IMG/VR virus record: IMGVR_UViG_3300047510_002172
Location: 1-64,000 of that record
From: a virus
Length of the DNA: 64,000 nucleotides
Strand: one strand, 5' to 3'
In this document: piece after piece, positions 9,988-19,163 of the stretch
How the letters are laid out: every line of letters begins with the position of its first letter
Numbering within the stretch: the stretch's first letter is position 1
The notes under the pieces: model-generated
Told to the model about the DNA's origin: nothing
The model's database searches: none
Seen by the model: only the letters and a program-made list of their open reading frames with translations
Program-made: the position numbers and the translations under genes

Positions 9988-9995
9988 AATTTATA
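9988..9995 (-). promoter_or_regulatory. T4-late-like TATAAATT box before the GT genes
   Basis: The box reads TATAAATT on the minus strand and ends 5 bases before the ATG of the GT2/GT27-like gene. It matches 7 of 8 bases of the T4 late promoter consensus TATAAATA. If used, the transcript would begin at or very near the start codon. This is inferred from sequence similarity. Confidence 0.5.
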
Positions 9996-10019
9996 TGCTA
10001 ATTTAAATTAGTCAAATAA

Positions 10020-12623
10020 TTACGGCGGAGGTGTAGTTGTAGTAGTTGTTGTTGGTGGAGGTGGCGGAGGTGTAGTCGTAGTAGTAGTCGGAGGAGGCGG
10101 TGGAGGTGTAGTCGTAGTAGTTGTAGTTAAAGTGAAAGTAGCTGTTATAGTCGCATTTCCTACAGGCATTACTATTTGAGTAGGATTATCTGTATTAGTG
10201 AAGCTACCAGCAAATGAATGAGCCCAAATCCAGTTATTAAAGATATAACCCAGGCTAGGAGATGCAGTAATATTTGTACTGTTACTTCCTACAGGTACAT
10301 TTTGTGTACTTCCTGCAGTACCTCCGGTATTATATGCAACTGTTAATAATGGAGCCGGGGTCGTTGTTGTAGTCGTAGTTGGTGGTGGTGGAGGTATTGT
10401 AGTAGTAGTCGTAGTGGTCGGGGCTGGAGTCGTTGTAGTAGTAGTCGTTGTGGTCGGGGCTGGAGTCGTTGTAGTAGTAGTCGTTGTGGTAGTAGTCGTT
10501 GTGGTCGGGGCTGGAGTCGTTGTAGTAGTAGTCGTTGTGGTAGTAGTAGTCGTAGTGGTAGTAGTAGTCGTAGTGGTAGTAGTCGTAGTGGTAGTAGTCG
10601 TTGTGGTAGTAGTAGTCGTAGTGGTAGTAGTCGTTGTGGTAGTAGTCGTTGTGGTAGTGTTATAAACAAATACTGACCAGCCAAAATTTACGTCGTCTTG
10701 TGGATCTGTCAAACCAGCTACATTAGAGAGTTGTGCGGTATAGTAAAAACGCGTTCCAGAGCCTTCTGCCATTCCTGTTCCTTTATATGCAGAAATTTCA
10801 CTATTCCAAATAGCATAAGTAGTGCCTGTTGCTTCCTCTCCAGCTGTTACATAGGTACCACCGTCCCAGTTATACCACTGATATGTCACTGGAGTGCTTC
10901 CATCGTGGTCTACAATTTCTATGTTTATATTGGTACCTGATAGTATTGGATCAGCTGATGCAGGCTTGTTAGGGCTATTATCCCATGGACTAAAATTCAC
11001 ATAAGAAGGCAATATTGGCCCGTTAAAAATTAAATACCAACCAAATTTAGGAGAAGTACCGTACTGGTTTAATAATTCTACAGCGTAATAAAACGCACTT
11101 ACTCCCGGAGAGCCTGTCGCACTTCCTACACCGGGGGGATACGTATTGCCAAGATAATACGCAGATGTAGATGCTGTCTCTCCAGATGCTTCTACATATC
11201 CGATACCGTCCCAGTCATACCACTTGTAGCCTGTTACAGGCGACACGGCCGTATAACCAACTACTTCAACCAGCATATTGTCAGTATAATTAAATGTAGT
11301 ACCGGCTGGTGGATCAAACACTGCGTCTGTGGCAACACCACTTTCTAGATTAAATTGCCATCCCAGTATTTCAGAGGTACCACCTAAATTAGTTATTTCT
11401 ACCCCGTAATAATACGTACTAACAGCTGGGCTTACATTAGTATCAATATCAGGGTCTCCCGGAGGGTAACCATCACCCAAATTATATGCTGATGCTGCAG
11501 AACCGGAAGGAGCCCCTGTTGGATTCCATGCACTTGCTACCCAGTTATACCATTGATAATTTGATACAGGCGAACAACCGTCTTGACTAGTTACTGTTAC
11601 AGAAAGAGAGCTTCCAAGATAATAAGTGCCTTGAGACGCTGGGTCAAAACCTACTTCCGTTACTATACCCGGGGTTAAATAAACAGTCCATCCAAATATT
11701 TGAGATTGACCGAGCGCATTGGTTAATTGTACTCCATAATAATAAGTACTTACCGCTGTTGTTAAATTAACATCTGGGTCTCCCGGCGGATAACCAGCAC
11801 CTAGATCATAAGCTGAAACTGTAGCTCCGGATACGGCCTCATTTGGTACCCAGGCATCCGCTATCCAGTCGTACCATTGATAATTAGTAATAGGGCCGTC
11901 CCCGGTATACCCAGTTACTGTAACAGAAAGAGAATTACCTAAACAATATGTACCTTCTGAAGCAGGGCTAAAAAATACTTCTGTAATGGTACCAGCTGAT
12001 AGAAATACTGCACTTAAATTAAAGCTACTAGGCGGGAATGAAAATACTAACGGGTTTCCGGTAATAGGTTCAGATATATTTGTTTCATAACCACTAACCC
12101 AATACCCGAATACCGAGCCGTCACTCGGCCCAGCTGATACCTGCACAAGATTGGTATAATTGTAAGGTCCTATATTTTCTGCAGATGCAGGATCTGTTAC
12201 ACCACTACCTGCGCCTGCATAGTATAAATTATAATAGAGATCAACAAGTGTATATATAGCAGATACACTTGTTGTACCAGAGTTTTGTATTGTTATGGTA
12301 AGATCATTTATAGTAGCCCCGTTATTAGCAGTTAAACTACTAAATTGGTAACCGGCGCTAGCAGCTGTGAGTAAGGTAAATTCAAAACCTATACCAGATG
12401 CAGAGCCACTAGTAGTACCATTATCTCTTCTCGTGTAACCACCGGATGCTGGTACGGAAACAATACTATAATTATAGTATTCTCCCGATGCCGGCCAAAA
12501 CTGCACCCAGTTACCGTCTTTTTTGACATACCCCTCAGTAATAGTTCTCCAAGAGTTACTGTGTTTAGTATAAAACTCAATAACTTCTTTCCAGGCACCG
12601 CTTACTTTAGTATAGATACTCAT
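10020..12623 (-). CDS. Ig-like fibre protein with mucin-like poly-threonine tracts
   Basis: This 867-residue protein is probably a virion fibre. Residues 1-50 are a short attachment-like segment with repeated SWR and NWVQFWP motifs. Four Ig-like repeats follow (about 205-640), each with a conserved YQWY or YKWY strand and a YPPG or YYYGV motif. Residues about 655-760 are almost pure threonine broken by PAP and PPPPP. A bacterial B-repeat-like domain follows at about 761-830 (FNNW, MPVGNATITATF). The C-terminus alternates runs of threonine and proline and ends PPP. Such Thr/Pro tracts are the classic acceptor type for dense O-glycosylation, and the next two genes encode glycosyltransferases. 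No signal peptide is seen, so this is a virion rather than a secreted protein. Confidence 0.75.
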   Translation of the reverse strand: MSIYTKVSGAWKEVIEFYTKHSNSWRTITEGYVKKDGNWVQFWPASGEYYNYSIVSVPASGGYTRRDNGTTSGSASGIGFEFTLLTAASAGYQFSSLTANNGATINDLTITIQNSGTTSVSAIYTLVDLYYNLYYAGAGSGVTDPASAENIGPYNYTNLVQVSAGPSDGSVFGYWVSGYETNISEPITGNPLVFSFPPSSFNLSAVFLSAGTITEVFFSPASEGTYCLGNSLSVTVTGYTGDGPITNYQWYDWIADAWVPNEAVSGATVSAYDLGAGYPPGDPDVNLTTAVSTYYYGVQLTNALGQSQIFGWTVYLTPGIVTEVGFDPASQGTYYLGSSLSVTVTSQDGCSPVSNYQWYNWVASAWNPTGAPSGSAASAYNLGDGYPPGDPDIDTNVSPAVSTYYYGVEITNLGGTSEILGWQFNLESGVATDAVFDPPAGTTFNYTDNMLVEVVGYTAVSPVTGYKWYDWDGIGYVEASGETASTSAYYLGNTYPPGVGSATGSPGVSAFYYAVELLNQYGTSPKFGWYLIFNGPILPSYVNFSPWDNSPNKPASADPILSGTNINIEIVDHDGSTPVTYQWYNWDGGTYVTAGEEATGTTYAIWNSEISAYKGTGMAEGSGTRFYYTAQLSNVAGLTDPQDDVNFGWSVFVYNTTTTTTTTTTTTTTTTTTTTTTTTTTTTTTTTTTTTTTTTTTTTTTTTPAPTTTTTTTTTTTTTTPAPTTTTTTTTTPAPTTTTTTTIPPPPPTTTTTTTPAPLLTVAYNTGGTAGSTQNVPVGSNSTNITASPSLGYIFNNWIWAHSFAGSFTNTDNPTQIVMPVGNATITATFTLTTTTTTTPPPPPPTTTTTTPPPPPPTTTTTTTPPP
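10350..10662 (-). repeat. Poly-threonine/PAP coding microsatellite
   Basis: About 310 bases are built from short variants of ACT, ACC, ACA and ACG codons, with GCC/CCG-containing breaks that encode PAP. On the plus strand it appears as long runs of GTAGTAGTCGTTGTG. The threonine codons are mixed rather than identical. The tract should still be prone to length change by slippage or recombination. Confidence 0.85.
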
Positions 12624-12629
12624 TCAGTA

Positions 12630-15600
12630 TTATGAATATACTAAGTAAATGTCTCCGTTATTTCCAGTACCTGAATCCGGTATACCAGGAGTATCTGTTA
12701 CTGTACGGTTGCTCCAGCCGTTTGTGCCTATCGTATAAGATATTCCATCTACTACAGTACCTAAAGTGTTAGTAGCGCTTATAATAGGAGACTGTACACT
12801 AGTTTGTGCATAAATATTACCTGTACCTGTAGATGGATTAACTGCTCCTGAACCAGCTAAATCTGGCGCTACACCGTAGCCGACGCTTAAATTACCTCTT
12901 GCCCATAATGACCCGGCTTGTGGGTTATAGCCTGAACTTGCCGTGGTTGAAAGGTAAGGCGCGCGAGTTATAGTTACCAGTCCGTCATTTTCTACAACCA
13001 TTCTTTGCACCCCGACTACAGCTCCTCCGTTTGTATAAGAATTATTTGTATGAAGTGCTATAGTACTTCCCACACCAACACCAGCCTGTAAAACAAGTTG
13101 ACCGCCAGCAGCTGCTGTAGGGTAATCGTTACCTACTAGGTCGATTTGTGCACCATTCTGAACGCCATTTGCACTACCAGAAGTAATAGTAAAGGCTCCA
13201 CCGTTGTTAGTGTAACGCATACCTAAACCAGATGTAACTATTATTCCATCAGTAGTTTGCACGCCTTTAATCTGTACGGTATTTGTAGCATCATTATATT
13301 TTAGCCAACTATCGTTTGAGCCTACAGTAAAGTAAGCATTGTTGGCGCTCACCCCTAGCCAGAATCCAGCAACATTATCATTATTTGGCCCGGTTTTATT
13401 TAAATAAATAGTGCCGCTTGTAGCTAAGTTACTTGTAGCGCCGTTAAGTATAAGTTCGCTACCTGTCCACTTCATACTTCTACCGTTTGGACTTACTAGC
13501 GACATTTTATATACACCAGTAGTAGAATCCCCGGCGCGGCCGAGCCAGATACCGTTACCTTCATATGAAGTTGTGTTCATACCTAGGTACATATCTGTTG
13601 CAGAAGAACCACTATATAGTACAATACCGCTGTTACCGTAAGATAAAGATAAACGCACTCCGTCCCAAACTAAATTGTTAGAAGTACTGCCTACTCTAAA
13701 CTTGGCGTAGTTATCACTGTCCATGCCTAACCAGAAACCGTCTTGCGGGCTTGCAGTCGGAATCCAGTCACTTGTACCATAGCTCCTTATTACGCCACGG
13801 TCAGTAATAGCGCTGGCCTGATACCCCATTACAAGGGTCTTTAAAATAGTTGCATCTTCAGCAAGTAATAGCCCTGTTGCTATACTTGAAAATTGCGCTC
13901 CGAAAGGAGCCCAGCCACTACCTACACCCGGTATACCTAAAACTGAGCCTAAGGCACTACTTGCTGCTAAGTAGTAACTACCGCCTGAGGCTGGATATAC
14001 AACAGCGTCAGCTCGAGTAGATGTTCTAAAATAAGATGTACCGGCATCATAAACACCTCTATAAACTATACCCGGACCGGTATCCCCGACAGGACCAGCT
14101 TTTGATTTTGTTACGGAGAATACTTGTTCAAAACTGACCGGTGAACCCCCTATTGGAGAATATGTTGCAGTGAGTACCGTAGAGCCAGTATCAAGGGAAG
14201 CGTCAAAAGCAGTTAATACATAATAACTTGCATTAGCAGTAGGATAGGTCAAAATAGAGACCCCCATACCACTAGTTGTACTTTTTATCCCGTACACTAC
14301 ATACTGATTATCTACTAAATTTGAACCCTGGTATATTCTAAAATAACCATTACCTGCTGACAAAGGTGTAGTAACCACACCAGTACTATCGGCGCCTATA
14401 GTATGATTTTGATTAGTTAAAAACGAAGTAAAGCCTTGACCACCTGAAGTGACTTTTACAACACGTACAGCGTCAGATAGACCTGAAGCAATATGACTTG
14501 CGCTTACTACAAACGATTGTACTTCTTTACCTAGAGTTAAAGCACTCGCAAAATTAGTGACGGTAAGTGTTACTACATTACTACTTGTAGTGTTGGTAAG
14601 TAAAGAACCAGCGGCAGCATTAGAAGTACCGTCTGTATAGTACTGCACGCCAGACCACTGGACAAAGCCAGATATAATTGATAAGACTGCATTAAAAGTT
14701 GCTACCTGACTAGATGGAGTTGGTGTGCCAGTATTATCAAAAGTAAATACCTGAGTATCTGCATTTAAAAATACTGCTTGAGCGCTACCAGCCGGACCAG
14801 TTACACCCTGTCTTGATTTAGAAAGTGTTACTGCCCGGTCAATACTTTTTCCAAATACCTGCGCTCTGAATATAGCCGAAGCTCCGATAACATTATCATT
14901 AATACTATCAAGTGTGTATATACCAGTACTTGAACCTATAGAAAAATTTACTGTATTAATACCGCCTGCAGATACCGGGGTAATTAAACTCGTAGCTCCT
15001 TCCCCTACTACACTGTATGTCACGCCAGAAGTTACTTCGTTTAAGCCATAAAATACTTGAAATAAACCGGTAGCTTTAGCTTGCTCGCCCGGCCCTAATG
15101 TGCCATTTTGTTCAGAAGCTAATACTATAGCAGGATTGGTTAAATAACCCTGTAACGCATCTGTAGCGTCTTGTAGTCTAGTAATAGTAGTAATATCATA
15201 ATATACATCTGTACCAGAAACGATACTTGCAGTTACTACGCAAGAATAAGCCGAACCGAATTGAGTATTTGTTAATGCTCGTGTGTTACCTGTACCACTA
15301 AAACTCGGTGTACCTATAAAGGTATTATTAATATCATATAACTTTCCGGCAAAAGTAGCCGTACCTGTTAAATTTTGCGGTACAGCGTATAAAAGTATAG
15401 AGGTAGGATTATACGGAGTTGCTGTTAAGGACGTCGTGCCAGCAGCTGCGTTACTACTAGCCTGAAATACATAACTCGACGCTACTAATTGCAGCCCGTA
15501 ACTTGTTCTACCATCTCCGCCTGTAGCACCTGAAGGACCTACTGTTCCAGTTCCGGATACACCAGAAAATCCTGAAAATCCTGAAAACCCAGAAAACCCG

Positions 15601-15761
15601 CCGCCACCACTTAACCCGTTGTTTTGCAACCAGGTCAAAGTCTGGCTTAATGTCATCTTATACGTCTTCGGATCAGTAGAAGTTTTAGCAACTGGTATAC
15701 TTGTATTGCCGGTTATTGTACCTGCTGGAATCGGCGGAAGTTGTGGGATCTTGATAGGCAT
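12630..15761 (-). CDS. Large tail fibre protein with short collagen-like stalk
   Basis: This 1043-residue fibre protein begins with a short proline-rich segment (MPIKIPQLPPIPAG), then a collagen-like stretch of FSG triplets at about residues 53-70, then a long Ser/Thr/Ala-rich set of beta domains. A segment at about 555-620 (VYRGVYDAG, then YYLA, then GW) resembles a carbohydrate-binding CBM5/12-type fold, which is tentative. Residues about 640-830 contain repeated FWLG or IWLG strands typical of phage fibre beta-prisms. The end (NNGDIYLVYS) looks like a C-terminal tip motif. It has a perfect TATAAATA box (15775-15782) 13 bases upstream and no Shine-Dalgarno sequence. It is likely one of several exchangeable host-range fibres. 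Confidence 0.72.
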   Translation of the reverse strand: MPIKIPQLPPIPAGTITGNTSIPVAKTSTDPKTYKMTLSQTLTWLQNNGLSGGGGFSGFSGFSGFSGVSGTGTVGPSGATGGDGRTSYGLQLVASSYVFQASSNAAAGTTSLTATPYNPTSILLYAVPQNLTGTATFAGKLYDINNTFIGTPSFSGTGNTRALTNTQFGSAYSCVVTASIVSGTDVYYDITTITRLQDATDALQGYLTNPAIVLASEQNGTLGPGEQAKATGLFQVFYGLNEVTSGVTYSVVGEGATSLITPVSAGGINTVNFSIGSSTGIYTLDSINDNVIGASAIFRAQVFGKSIDRAVTLSKSRQGVTGPAGSAQAVFLNADTQVFTFDNTGTPTPSSQVATFNAVLSIISGFVQWSGVQYYTDGTSNAAAGSLLTNTTSSNVVTLTVTNFASALTLGKEVQSFVVSASHIASGLSDAVRVVKVTSGGQGFTSFLTNQNHTIGADSTGVVTTPLSAGNGYFRIYQGSNLVDNQYVVYGIKSTTSGMGVSILTYPTANASYYVLTAFDASLDTGSTVLTATYSPIGGSPVSFEQVFSVTKSKAGPVGDTGPGIVYRGVYDAGTSYFRTSTRADAVVYPASGGSYYLAASSALGSVLGIPGVGSGWAPFGAQFSSIATGLLLAEDATILKTLVMGYQASAITDRGVIRSYGTSDWIPTASPQDGFWLGMDSDNYAKFRVGSTSNNLVWDGVRLSLSYGNSGIVLYSGSSATDMYLGMNTTSYEGNGIWLGRAGDSTTGVYKMSLVSPNGRSMKWTGSELILNGATSNLATSGTIYLNKTGPNNDNVAGFWLGVSANNAYFTVGSNDSWLKYNDATNTVQIKGVQTTDGIIVTSGLGMRYTNNGGAFTITSGSANGVQNGAQIDLVGNDYPTAAAGGQLVLQAGVGVGSTIALHTNNSYTNGGAVVGVQRMVVENDGLVTITRAPYLSTTASSGYNPQAGSLWARGNLSVGYGVAPDLAGSGAVNPSTGTGNIYAQTSVQSPIISATNTLGTVVDGISYTIGTNGWSNRTVTDTPGIPDSGTGNNGDIYLVYS

Positions 15762-15774
15762 TTTAGTATACTAT

Positions 15775-15782
15775 TATTTATA
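15775..15782 (-). promoter_or_regulatory. Perfect T4-late-type TATAAATA box
   Basis: TATAAATA is read on the minus strand 13 bases upstream of the 1043-residue fibre gene. It is identical to the T4 late promoter -10 consensus. It gives the clearest anchor for the weaker TAAATA and TAAGTA boxes seen before other genes. Function is inferred. Confidence 0.6.
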
Positions 15783-16307
15783 CTATATTACAGTTGTTAC
15801 GGTAGGTATTTGGTTACCTCCATTAAAACTTAATAGCAAATAATTAGGATTTTTTGTTTCTAAAACAAATATCTGCGAATTACCCGGACCCCATACTCGA
15901 GTTTTTAACAAATTAATATCTTCAAACACATAAGGAGCAGATGAACCTGTTGGGTTTTGGGTAAGATATTGCAAAATTATATTTGCAGAAAGAGTATATA
16001 CTACTGGAGTGAAACTCGTACCGGATATCGCAGTGATACTAACAGTTTGTATTGTTGTATTGTCATCAGCAATGTCTAGACCGGAAAACGTATAAGTTAA
16101 AGGTGCTCTTACATCAACATCCTTATATGTAGTTAAAGCTTCTGCACTGGTAGCAAATGTATAAACACGTGTTACAGTTTTATCAGGAAATCCGTATATA
16201 AGTTTACTAACAAAGCCTAGAGCGGATGGATTAAATGTAATGGTAAGAGGAGAAGTACCTGAACAAGAAGAAGTAAGAGCTGCAAAATTGTAAGTTAATG
16301 ATGACAT
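15783..16307 (-). CDS. Hypothetical beta-rich virion protein
   Basis: This 174-residue protein has no family I recognise. The sequence alternates hydrophobic and Thr/Ser residues, has a central PLTYTFSG motif and ends in NYLLLSFNGGNQIPTVTTVI. This is consistent with a small all-beta structural subunit. It sits 1 base after the stop of the 519-residue protein and just before a TATAAATA promoter, which lies between it and the 1043-residue fibre. It therefore probably ends the transcript coming from the right or reads through. A baseplate or fibre-connector role is inferred from position only. Confidence 0.55.
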   Translation of the reverse strand: MSSLTYNFAALTSSCSGTSPLTITFNPSALGFVSKLIYGFPDKTVTRVYTFATSAEALTTYKDVDVRAPLTYTFSGLDIADDNTTIQTVSITAISGTSFTPVVYTLSANIILQYLTQNPTGSSAPYVFEDINLLKTRVWGPGNSQIFVLETKNPNYLLLSFNGGNQIPTVTTVI

Positions 16308-16308
16308 A

Positions 16309-17868
16309 TTATACGACCAAAATGGTATTATTAGTTTCAGTTACTACTGGGTTATTTGTTTCTGTTGCAATTACATTACCAAATGTAGTTGTACCTGTAC
16401 TGTAGTTAATTATTTTGTAGCTTTGGCCGCTAAAAGCAATAAACGTAATAAAATATGAATTTGTACTTTTATTATAAGTTAGTACAGGGGGCTTGATATA
16501 AGTTAAGTATAATTTATCAATGTCTTCTCCGGAAGCCCCCTGGTAGTAAATATACTCATTAAAGTTAGTATTATTAGTAGGCCATATTCTAACTCGTTCA
16601 GCAGGGTTATTAAGATTATACTCGTAAAGTACGGGTACTACTATACCTGAAGCAGACGGAGCGGTAGATACTATACTTGCTGAAAGTAACAAACAAGCTA
16701 CGAATGTTTTTTCAGGTTCATTATACCATATACCCCCGTAGTATTGTATAGCGTCGCCGCTTAAAGTAACTCCTGTTAGAGAAGTACTTGAAAGAACTCG
16801 AGTAGGTAGAGTCGTTGCTAAATTTAAATTGAGATAATCTGTACCGGTATTTGTTATAGATACATCATTATAATCAAAAGTAATTTTCTCAAATAATGTA
16901 TACCCACTAAGCCGAATAACTAAAGTATCAAAATATACTTCAAAGTTTTTAATACTATTACCGGTTAATTGATTATAAATTGTTGCTTGATTGTTATACT
17001 TGTTGTAAACGGCTGAAAGAGCATCTGTAGCTTTATATACATACCCGTCAATAGTCTTGACCCATAACTGTCCATAAGACTCTTGCATAGCATATATGCT
17101 TCGAGCGCTTAAAGCTGGTTTATAGAGAGCATACTGATTACCAAAAACATCAGCATGCCAAGAATATAATTCTTTGTCTGGTGTTATAACAGTATATTCA
17201 GTTCTTAAATCTAAATCAAAATATTTTAACCAGTCTAGTTCAGTAAACTTATTATCCTGTACCCATATATTTTTTTGAGACCCGGTCCAGTATTCAAAAT
17301 CATCTTTTATAGTGACTACGCCGTATGTATTATTTTTCTGCGTTTCAATATTAGACTGATAAGGTATAAACTTCTGATACAAATCTGAATTTCTTACTTG
17401 ACCATCAAAAGCGGTATCTGTAGAAGACCCTTTCATCCAGTCAGTATTTTCAATATGCTTTATTATATCGTCTTGGTCTTTTTCTGTTAAGCCTCTTCCT
17501 TTATTGAATACATTAGGATCAATGTATTTGTAAATTACATTAGGTATAATCTTAGTAGCATCAATAAGAGAAGTTATATTTTTTGTTTGATAAGTAGAAA
17601 TACCTATATTATTAGGCGTGAAATAACCTCCTAAATCTTGCCGGGTAACTAAATTGCTGCTAATTTGTGGTAGAGTAGCTACAGTAGGATAATAACGATT
17701 AGCTAAATTAGTATATGGAGCCAAAGGAGCAACTGTCGCTCCAATATAACCGTCATTAGTACCTGATAAAACAAATTCTCTATTACCTAGATATTTTTGA
17801 GTTAACGTAACTAATTGTAAGTTAGTCTCATCAGCAGTAGTAAAAGCATCTGTTTGTACGGTAGCCAT
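16309..17868 (-). CDS. Hypothetical virion structural protein, propeller-like
   Basis: This 519-residue protein begins MATVQTDAFTTADETNLQ and has an N-terminal helical segment rich in Asn and Asp (about 110-170). A long beta-rich part follows with repeated ELYSWHADVFG, QLWVKTIDGYVY and TLFEKITFDY strands, suggestive of a beta-propeller. I do not recognise a specific family. Its ATG overlaps the stop of the preceding gene by 1 base (TAATG) and its stop is 1 base from the next ATG. It is therefore translationally coupled to the 342-residue protein upstream and the 174-residue protein downstream. The three may form one baseplate or appendage sub-assembly. Confidence 0.6.
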   Translation of the reverse strand: MATVQTDAFTTADETNLQLVTLTQKYLGNREFVLSGTNDGYIGATVAPLAPYTNLANRYYPTVATLPQISSNLVTRQDLGGYFTPNNIGISTYQTKNITSLIDATKIIPNVIYKYIDPNVFNKGRGLTEKDQDDIIKHIENTDWMKGSSTDTAFDGQVRNSDLYQKFIPYQSNIETQKNNTYGVVTIKDDFEYWTGSQKNIWVQDNKFTELDWLKYFDLDLRTEYTVITPDKELYSWHADVFGNQYALYKPALSARSIYAMQESYGQLWVKTIDGYVYKATDALSAVYNKYNNQATIYNQLTGNSIKNFEVYFDTLVIRLSGYTLFEKITFDYNDVSITNTGTDYLNLNLATTLPTRVLSSTSLTGVTLSGDAIQYYGGIWYNEPEKTFVACLLLSASIVSTAPSASGIVVPVLYEYNLNNPAERVRIWPTNNTNFNEYIYYQGASGEDIDKLYLTYIKPPVLTYNKSTNSYFITFIAFSGQSYKIINYSTGTTTFGNVIATETNNPVVTETNNTILVV

Positions 17869-18896
17869 TAGTTTAATTCTTCAATTACTAAAATTTCGGT
17901 GTTTATGGGCGGTACTCCATGAAAGACTATGTTTTGATTTTGTACGCTAATTGTAAAAGCTGTGTTTGGAGTTTGTGTGACACCGTCAATACTGACTCTA
18001 TATTTAGAAATGTCTTGAGTAGTTATACCGTTTAAAGGAAATGTGGTTGAAGTGCCGTCTGCAGTAAACACATAAATGTTACTTGGAGTAGAAGTTGGTG
18101 TTACTGCTGTACCAACAAACCCTGACACTCCATAACACGGGTTAAGGTCGTTTGCTTGTGCTAATGCATCTATAATTAATCCAAGTAAATACTCTGCTGG
18201 TATTTCATATAGAGAAGTCTCGTATAAAGATGCGCTTACCCCGGAAGTAAAAGTTGTATAAGTTGATATATCTACGCTAGGGTCTCTATCAAAATAATTC
18301 TTAGTATCAAATAATTCTTCTATTTCTATACTAAATGAACCGGATATATCGTTTAAGTTTGGAAGGTAAGGTATTAAATCCCCGTTACTAACTATTAAGC
18401 CTGAATTATTTGAATCCGCTCTTTGCGTGAATACACTGAGAATATAGTTATAAAATAAACGTTCTAAGTAGCCACTAGTACCTTGTAAATTGTATTTTAA
18501 CTTGGAATAAACAATTTGCTTTCTACGTTCTGCTAGATATCTAGATACGTCCTTAAGTTTACGAGCAAAGTAAGTTATAGCAGACTGTAAATCATAATCG
18601 TTATTGTAATCTACTATACTAAAAAATTGTTGTTCTTCTTCTGTACGAGTAGTTAACCCTAACTGTTTAAGAAAGTTAATATACAGTTTTTTAACATATG
18701 CAGTATTTGCACTAGTTTTAGCAGCATTAGTTTTGTACCATCTTTTTAAATATGCATTATACTGTTCTACCTGAGCATTAGGATCTATATTTGTGTATCT
18801 ATTTTTCCATTCCTGGAAAGAGTACGGATTGCCAGTATCCGTTTCTCTTGTAGAAGTGGTAGGCCGGGAAAGGTCGTTTATATTAAAAACTGGCAT
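17868..18896 (-). CDS. Structural protein with C-terminal fibre-type beta domain
   Basis: This 342-residue protein has two parts. The N-terminal half (about 1-200) is charged and helical, with repeated Tyr-rich stretches such as FQEWKNRYTNI and YNAYLKRWY, and resembles scaffold-like virion proteins of marine T4-like phages. The C-terminal 70 residues form a small beta domain with the pattern FPLNG, YRVSIDGVTQTP, IVFHGVPP, often seen at the ends of phage baseplate and fibre proteins. A CATAAATA box (18903-18910) lies 6 bases upstream of the ATG. Its stop overlaps the next start by 1 base. Exact role unknown; a baseplate-to-fibre adaptor is a reasonable inference. Confidence 0.6.
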   Translation of the reverse strand: MPVFNINDLSRPTTSTRETDTGNPYSFQEWKNRYTNIDPNAQVEQYNAYLKRWYKTNAAKTSANTAYVKKLYINFLKQLGLTTRTEEEQQFFSIVDYNNDYDLQSAITYFARKLKDVSRYLAERRKQIVYSKLKYNLQGTSGYLERLFYNYILSVFTQRADSNNSGLIVSNGDLIPYLPNLNDISGSFSIEIEELFDTKNYFDRDPSVDISTYTTFTSGVSASLYETSLYEIPAEYLLGLIIDALAQANDLNPCYGVSGFVGTAVTPTSTPSNIYVFTADGTSTTFPLNGITTQDISKYRVSIDGVTQTPNTAFTISVQNQNIVFHGVPPINTEILVIEELN

Positions 18897-18902
18897 CTTT
18901 AA

Positions 18903-18910
18903 TATTTATG
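18903..18910 (-). promoter_or_regulatory. Late-type CATAAATA box
   Basis: CATAAATA is read on the minus strand, separated by 6 bases (TTAAAG) from the ATG of the 342-residue gene. It is a one-base variant of the T4 late consensus. With normal late-promoter geometry, transcription would start at about the first base of the start codon. Confidence 0.5.
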
Positions 18911-18924
18911 CCGAGGTTTTAACA

Positions 18925-19161
18925 TTACCATTTACCTTTTGGGCATTTAGCAGCTGCTATTTTAGTCTTAAATATTAAATAACAACCACATAGATTACAC
19001 CGCATATCTTGTTTTAATAAGTGCTCACATTTATTACATATTTCCCGTCTTTCAGTAATAACTTTATCTTCAGCTAAAGTCTTACCAGTCGCAACTGCGT
19101 TAGCCGCAACATTAGCTACTTCTTTACCTAAATTAAGAGCCATTTTAATTAAATTAGGCAT
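18925..19161 (-). CDS. Small zinc-ribbon protein
   Basis: This 78-residue protein has an N-terminal helix (residues 1-35, rich in Ala and Lys) and a C-terminal zinc-binding motif of CxxC (CNKCEH) and CxxC (CNLCGC), followed by a last cysteine in AKCPKGKW. Short proteins with this layout are common in T4-like phages, and I believe their function is unknown. They could bind nucleic acid or protein, or stabilise a small fold. It lies 2 bases after the stop of the glycine-rich adhesin and 28 bases before the start of the 342-residue protein. Its place inside a virion operon suggests a structural or assembly role rather than gene regulation. Confidence 0.7.
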   Translation of the reverse strand: MPNLIKMALNLGKEVANVAANAVATGKTLAEDKVITERREICNKCEHLLKQDMRCNLCGCYLIFKTKIAAAKCPKGKW

Positions 19162-19163
19162 AG

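Noticed and set aside
10343-10684. Open frames rich in Val (plus strand) and Leu/Pro/Arg (minus strand) over the Thr tract
   Set aside because: They are shadow frames of the poly-Thr codons; no start signal, and the composition follows from the repeat alone.
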